Assembly: GCA_964017065.1 (NCBI GenBank)
Contig: OZ024787.1
Span: forward strand, 12,662,434 to 12,726,433
DNA from: Haliclona indistincta
Taxonomy: Eukaryota; Porifera; Demospongiae; Haplosclerida; Chalinidae
Direction of reading: 5' to 3'
DNA length: 64,000 bases
Shown here: in pieces, positions 59,102-64,000 of the stretch
How the letters are laid out: the number at the start of each line of letters is the position of its first letter
Position numbering within the stretch: position 1 is the stretch's first letter
Made by a program: the position numbers and the translations under genes
Notes under the pieces: generated by a model
Databases searched by the model: none
What the model saw: only the letters and a program-made list of their open reading frames with translations
What the model was told of the DNA's origin: nothing

Positions 59102-59310
59102 GTGTTGACAATACTATGATACATGACTCATCACAGGATGAATTGCGGCAGTTGATGACCTGTACATAGTTTATATTAACCCTGTACCTACTGATGTCTT
59201 GTGTGTCATTACTCACTCTGTTGTTCTTTCTATACAGAATGGTAAGACTGCTCTTGATAGAGCGAGAGATCGTAAGAAACATGAAGTAGTTCAATATCTG
59301 AATGAAGTTG
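52573..59310 (+). CDS. ANK gene 2: ankyrin-repeat protein, 3' part not found in window
   Basis: Six exons match gene 1: 52573-52593, 53639-53743, 55098-55199, 56101-56199, 57719-57817, 59238-59310, all in frame with GT/AG borders. Ankyrin repeats read QLLSQGADPNHH, TPLHISARRGHEDMAKLLL, TPLHWSASNGLPAIVKLL, TPLHYAASSGHLDTVKFL and KTALDRARDRKKHEVVQYL. Exon 3 has no frameshift here. The linker and death-domain exons are not seen up to 64000. They may lie beyond, or have been lost after the insertions at 60812-62836 and 63133-63974. Confidence 0.8.
52608..53498. mobile_element. TIR element at TA (about 890 bp) in ANK gene 2 intron 1
   Basis: Ends AGGGAGGGCGGGGTAATTCC and the complement GGAATTACCCCGCCCTCCCT, flanked by TA. 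Gene 1 intron 1 (about 1640) is the empty site. An internal copy of the end motif occurs at about 52838. No ORF. Confidence 0.75.
56491..56891. mobile_element. hAT-type MITE in ANK gene 2 intron 4
   Basis: Ends TAGTGCTGGGCGATT and the complement AATCGCCCAGCACTA, flanked by the 8-bp duplication ATGAGAGG (56483-56490, 56892-56899). Gene 1 at about 16290 is the empty site. Subterminal ATCACGAT repeats are present. Confidence 0.9.
58712..59096 (+). mobile_element. TG microsatellites around a truncated non-LTR 3' end with C2H2 finger
   Basis: (TG)n at 58712-58783 and 59037-59095 flank about 250 bp. The left part encodes a zinc-finger tail (CQRSFTRESDKARHKC, then CVTCDKWFRSRGGLAVHRC and stop at about 58952). 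The right part ends in CAAGGT tandem repeats (59015-59035). The arrangement fits a 5'-truncated LINE whose last ORF ends in a C2H2 finger and whose tail is a simple repeat. The source family is not identified. Confidence 0.55.
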
Positions 59311-59374
59311 GTAAGTACAATAATTATAAGCTCAATCTGATACTGTATATCATAGAACACTGTGTAGGTATGAT

Positions 59375-59896
59375 TACCGTAAATCGGGAAATTTTCGTGT
59401 AACAAAATTTTCGTGTGTTAAATTTTCGTGTTAAAATATTTTCGTGGATCGACCTGCCCACGAAAATATTTTAACATCGAAAATTGATAGCAGTTTCGTC
59501 TAGAAACTGCATGGCTGTAGCTGCTGTCAGCTGTAACGATGCTTGTATTCGTGGTTATTGTGTATACAAGAGTGTAGGAGCTAGCTGAATGTATGAATCC
59601 TGCCAATTTAATTGTTAGCCTGGGCCAGACCAGGCGCTGGCGATAGTCTGAGATGCTCGTTCCTGACAGCAAAGTAGGTCACTCACTGTCGCTGGCTAAA
59701 CAGTAACTCCAGGCAGACAGTGTTTCACCTGCAGCCAAGCTCTTGAGCATAAACTTACAGCATACAACTCGCAACTCGGCATACACGTGTTTACAAATTT
59801 TCGTTGTTAAAAAATTTTCGTGTGTTTAATTTTTGTGGTTGGACCTACAGTACCCACGAAAATATTTTAACAACGAAAATTTCCCGATTTACGGTA
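59375..59896. mobile_element. TIR element TACCGTAAATCGGG (about 520 bp)
   Basis: Ends TACCGTAAATCGGGAAATTT and the near-complement AAATTTCCCGATTTACGGTA. AAAATTTTCGTG-type motifs are repeated near both ends. Absent from gene 1 intron 6 (about 19290). TA-target (mariner-like) MITE is likely. Confidence 0.75.
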
Positions 59897-59907
59897 TGTC
59901 ATATAAT

Positions 59908-60592
59908 TATGTTACGACCCGATTCACAACCTTTGACCCGCTTCGAAGCCGGTCGACCGGTTTCGAAGCGGGTTAGCTAGCTGCGCCCCAGATTCAAAGC
60001 GTGCATAATGCTAAGTGCGCGCGTGTAATTAATAGACTTCGACTACTAAACATAACGTGTACTCTGAGTGCCGTCCATATACATTGCATCGCAATCATAC
60101 TGTTCTTGATAAATTTGGTTCCATGTACAGGAGTCACGTTTGAAGAAGAAGCTATGACATGTTCCTATGAATTTTAGTGCAGTTTGATTGTTAAAACAAC
60201 GGTTGCATGCACACAACATTTCTTGCAGTGCTGCGTTGCTGAACCACTCGTAACGGCTTTCCTGTCAATTTAACAGGTAGGCTTGCTGTGCTGCGCTGCT
60301 AAACCCGTCTTACAAGGACGCTCCTGTCGATGACTGTAGTAGCACATGATGCTCTAAATCACCTCCGCGGACACTTTCCAGTCTTGCTGCGCTGAACTGC
60401 AGTGAGCTATAACCGCGACAGCACTCTAGTAGGTTCTGTTGATCTAGCATGCAGGTGGGCACCCTGAAGCATTGAAACGTTCGGTTTTAAACCGGGTCAA
60501 CTGAGTTATGTGGTTGTAAATCGGGTTAACCGGCTTCGAAACCGGCGGCCGGCTTCGAAACGGGTCAGGTTGTGAATCAGGTCGTAACATAT
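59908..60592. mobile_element. TIR element GTTACGACC (about 680 bp)
   Basis: Inverted ends of about 45 bp start GTTACGACC(C/T)GATTCACAACC and include TTCGAAGCCGG, with a local palindrome around CCGGTCGACCGG. Absent from gene 1 intron 6. No ORF. The target duplication is not clear. Confidence 0.7.
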
Positions 60593-60811
60593 ACACCAAA
60601 ATAATTATCATATTATTTTGTCAAATCCATAATTTTATCCTCTATACTCAACGTCATGAGTTGCCTATAGGCACCAACAGCACCATGTATGCATTATGAT
60701 ATGCAGCATTGTCTGCTTGTGCAATGTTTCTTGTGTTGTATAATCACCATCTTGACCACAACCTTCTTTGTGACAATTCCTGTATTACTCTGCTTAAGCT
60801 AGTTAGTAATT

Positions 60812-62836
60812 ATCATTGCCGATCGGCAATGATATGTAGGGATGACCTCGAACTAAGATGGCGGCTACTCATGTGTGAAAATGAGTTTTCGCACATATCT
60901 CTACTGTTATACATTTCTACTGTATTTTAACTATCTCTGAGGGAATCTGAAGTGCGAGCGCTTGTAGGAAGTCTATGAAAGTCGCCGGGACTGCTTGCTT
61001 GACGACATAAATCAAGATGGCGACTCTCAGGGAGGGCGTTGCAGATCTTCGCTGTTTTAACGTTTGTCGAGATTCCAGACATCTAGGATTGATCAGGCGA
61101 TTGTTCTGAGCATGAAAATGCCTTTGGCGAAGCGGGCAGACGTTTCTAAAGTGGTAAACTGAAATCATCGCCCACGCAAATTGTTCATCTTCTTTCTTCT
61201 TTCTTCTTCTTTCTTTCTTCTTTCGGTAAGCCTAGCGCTGTCCTGAGTTAACGAATGACTACCAAACCTGCACTATCGCACGTGTATATATCTGGAATAG
61301 TGCACTTACTTCTTAGATAGGCATCAAACACTACCAGAAGCGAGTAATCCTTGAAAAACATGGTTTTTGGACCGTTTTGGACTGTTAGAGCCACTCCATT
61401 AATTAACCCTCTAGTCGCTGCCGATCATTGACTCCGCCCACATCAGTTAGCTCGGTTCTCGCTTTCTCTCTGCTCTGGGCGCTTCAGCGTGCAAGCTAGA
61501 GCCTAGAGGTATGAACATTTGTTTAAAGCAGTATACTATACCCTGGATAACCCTGATCTGTCTATGCTGACATCTTTACCCACGGCAAACGCGAACCGGA
61601 CGACGGTGATGATGCTACGTACTAGCTACAGTGTAGCTAGACTAGCTAAAACGTTTGTTACACTACCCGGCGTAAGCTGTACCCATAGGACCCCTGTGCT
61701 GTTGACTACTGGACATTGGTCATTGTAAAAAGCTAGAAGCCTCTGTGATCGTGATATCGACATCAACATGCATATGCAAGCCTGGGACTAGTCTACGGAC
61801 TGGCTTGCAGCCGGCATGATCATCATAGTGTTCCACTGAGTTGTTAGTGTTAGTCTCTTCATCCATTACAGTTGTAAGAAATATCATGTTGTCAACTCAT
61901 ACTCTCAACCTCTCTGACTAATTTGAACCTTTTCATTATTCTTGTGATTGCCGATAATAACATTCCATGTTCCTCGACTCTCTCTCTCTGATAGTGATCA
62001 AAAAAGTAACAGGAACAAGTAAAGTAAAAAAGTTTTGATAAAAAACTAAAAAGTGTAGGGATGACTCTTGGAAAAGTAAAGGAACAAGATGGGATGACGC
62101 TTGCAAAAGTAAAGGAACAAGATGGGATGATGCTTGCAAAAGGAAAGGAACAAGATGGGATGCTGCTTGCAAAAGTAAAGGAACAAGATGGGATGATGCT
62201 TGCAAAAGTAAAGGAACAAGATTGGATGATGCTTGCAAATGTAAAAGTCCCAAGTATCCCTACATCAGTGGCTTGCTGCGATGACGTGCAACTTACGGAT
62301 GCGGAATCCTCTTACTATACCTCTTACAACTGTCAATTACTTAATCGGACTGCGTCCTCCAAACCACAGACATCTCTAGTTATTTACAACCGTCAATTAC
62401 TTCATCGGACTGCGTCCTCCAAAACACAGACACCTCTAGTTATTTACAACTGTCAACTACTTCATTGGACTGCGTCCTCCTAAACACAGATACCACAGTC
62501 TAGTTATTTACAACCGTCAATTACTTCATCGGACTGCGTCCTCCTTCAAGCCGCTGATGTAGGGATACTTGGGACTTTTACATTTGCAAGCATCATCCAA
62601 TCTTGTTCCTTTACTTTTGCAAGCATCATCCCATCTTGTTCCTTTACTTTTGCAAGCAGCATCCCATCTTGTTCCTTTCCTTTTGCAAGCAGCATCCCAT
62701 CTTGTTCCTTTCCTTTTGCAAGCATCATCCCATCTTGTTCCTTTACTTTTGCAAGCGTCATCCCATCTTGTTCCTTTACTTTTCCAAGAGTCATCCCTAC
62801 ACTTTTTAGTTTTTTATCAAAACTTTTTTACTTTTA
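60812..62836. mobile_element. Hairpin-headed, foldback-tailed element, copy 3
   Basis: Starts with hairpin TATCATTGCC / GGCAATGATA, then TGTAGGGATG and AAGATGGCGGCTAC, CTTT-rich tracts near 61195-61225 and AGAAGCGAGTAATCC. It ends in an 816-bp foldback (62019-62834) whose arms are tandem copies of a 33-bp unit (GATGGGATGATGCTTGCAAA plus 13 bases). Gene 1 at about 19530 is the empty site; ATCAT appears at both borders. Confidence 0.65.
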
Positions 62837-62837
62837 T

Positions 62838-62965
62838 CATAGATACAGTATACCCACAGGGATTAGCAACGCGTGTGCATTCCAATACATTTTTGTATTA
62901 CAAGCTGATTTTACATCCTCATTACGGGTTAAACATTAAACGTTGCCTTGCAACGAGCTCATTGC
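62838..62965. mobile_element. Half P-type MITE in ANK gene 2
   Basis: CATAGATACAGTATACCCAC onward matches 34007-34125 and the half element at 19537-19628, which lies at the paralogous position. It was therefore present before the segmental duplication. It continues past the point where gene 1 has its exon 7 acceptor. Confidence 0.7.
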
Positions 62966-63132
62966 TAAAGCTATAGCTCTTGGTGACCATGCTAATAAGA
63001 GTCACTGTCATGGCACGTTGTCAAGCTCTGATGATTGACTAGAATGTTCCGCCTACACATTGATAGTAAAGGCGACTTGAGTACTGTTTAGTTTTGATTG
63101 ATAACTGACGAAGGGTTATTGATTACTGGATT

Positions 63133-63974
63133 ATTCCATGCCTACCAGGTGTGCACACCATATACACTCGGTATAGTTTATTAGCACAATATACCATAGT
63201 GTGTGGGCGTCCCCATACAAGGCACAGGTGGTATATTTGTCATATTCCCCACCATGGTGCACACCTCAGTTAACCCATTGAAGAGTGAATTTCTCATATA
63301 CCTCCATGGTGGATTATGCGATATATACCACCATGGAGGTATATGAGAAATACACTCCTCAAGGGGTTAACCAAGAGGTGTGCCCTGGTCACGTGACCAG
63401 GTTGAGGTTGCACGACGGCATCCTCGGAAAGTTATTCGCCTTGCAACTAGCAGCACCCAGTTGCAGGGCGACGATGCGCAGAAGTGGCTGAGATTTATAG
63501 TGTACAATCATCCTGACACTAGTGGGTATCAAATTGGCAAGCATGTGACAAACCCCGCCCAAGTCATGTTGAATATTGCAAGAACAATTTGTAAAACTTG
63601 GCGATCGCTCTTTCGCTCTAGAAGCACAAAGCTGTCCAAGTCTTTGCCACACACTCTACTCAGGTACGCGTACACACTTGGGGCCTCCTCTCGGCCCGTG
63701 ACTCACCGCTAAATCGAGATGCACGCGAACAAGAAGCGACGCCCACACGCTAAGGTATATAACATATGAACCATGGCTTGTCGGTGTGTATGCCGAATAT
63801 ACCACCCGAGGTCGAGGTCAGAGGAAGTTTGCAAACCCCGAGCGAAGCGAGGGGTTTATCGAGGCTGCAAACTTCCTCTGACCTCGACCTCGGGTGGTAT
63901 ATTCGGCATACACACCTCCAAGCCATGGTTTATATATTACATACCGAGTGTATTAGCAGGTGGGCATGGAATAG
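63133..63974. mobile_element. TIR element with two internal palindromes
   Basis: Outer ends ATTCCATGCC(T/C)ACC with TACACTCGGTAT nearby in inverted orientation (about 63133 and 63974). Inside are a palindrome at 63261-63373 (centre around CCTCCATGGTGG) and another at about 63766-63930 (arms around GGTCGAGGTCAGAGGAAGTT). Small ORFs across it are unconvincing. Confidence 0.55.
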
Positions 63975-64000
63975 GTGACTTGTATCATAGCAACCATTGA

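Noticed and set aside
59031..59405. 124-codon minus-strand ORF ending in Thr/His repeats (and the similar one at 18981-19202)
   Set aside because: It reads the TG microsatellite and intron DNA antisense to ANK exon 6. No domain, not conserved as protein.
62061..62794. Repeat proteins from the mirrored 33-bp units (62061-62483 and complements)
   Set aside because: Open frames in both orientations follow from the 33-bp period being a multiple of three. Part of a non-coding foldback.

Overview
The window looks like metazoan nuclear DNA, most likely from a sponge or another early-branching animal. It has spliced genes with short exons and canonical GT/AG introns, an ankyrin-repeat/death-domain gene, NPL4 and a protein disulfide isomerase. 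It also has a transposon mix (DIRS, P, two-gene Harbinger, TNP2-type EnSpm, RecQ-bearing element) typical of sponge and cnidarian genomes. The species is inferred, not proven.

The backbone is a tandem segmental duplication of a head-to-head gene pair. NPL4 (NPLOC4) lies on the minus strand and an ankyrin-repeat gene on the plus strand, separated by a divergent promoter of about 170-180 bp. Unit A holds NPL4 copy A (10-1421) and ANK gene 1 (1604-20072), which ends in a death domain. Unit B holds NPL4 copy B (24441-52406) and ANK gene 2 (52573-59310, incomplete in the window). Between them is a 5'-truncated PDI (20885-24377, minus strand) with three in-frame stops and a frameshift. Its first remaining exon lies 63 bp from the NPL4 B stop codon, which probably marks the duplication breakpoint.

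Both NPL4 copies are broken, and in complementary ways. Copy A keeps exons 1-5 and 13-14 but lacks 6-12. Copy B lacks exons 3-5 but keeps the rest, and its exons are split by a P element, a Ty3/gypsy LTR element, a 687-bp repeat and a non-LTR element. ANK gene 1 has a 1-bp frameshift in exon 3.

Because the two units are paralogous, each supplies the empty site for insertions in the other, so many elements can be bounded with target-site duplications. In unit A: a TIR transposon (2629-8662) containing a DIRS element, a Harbinger (8950-13235) containing a hAT MITE and a hairpin/foldback element, and several MITEs. In unit B: a P element (25427-30822), an LTR element (31802-38346) carrying a RecQ-helicase transposon in its gag, and a deep nest in NPL4 exon/intron 1 (non-LTR, then repeat Y, then MULE-like element X, then EnSpm).

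The least familiar items are the RecQ-bearing TIR element with a related MITE, a three-copy family with a hairpin at one end and a long foldback at the other, and palindromic MITEs that share ends with the P element.
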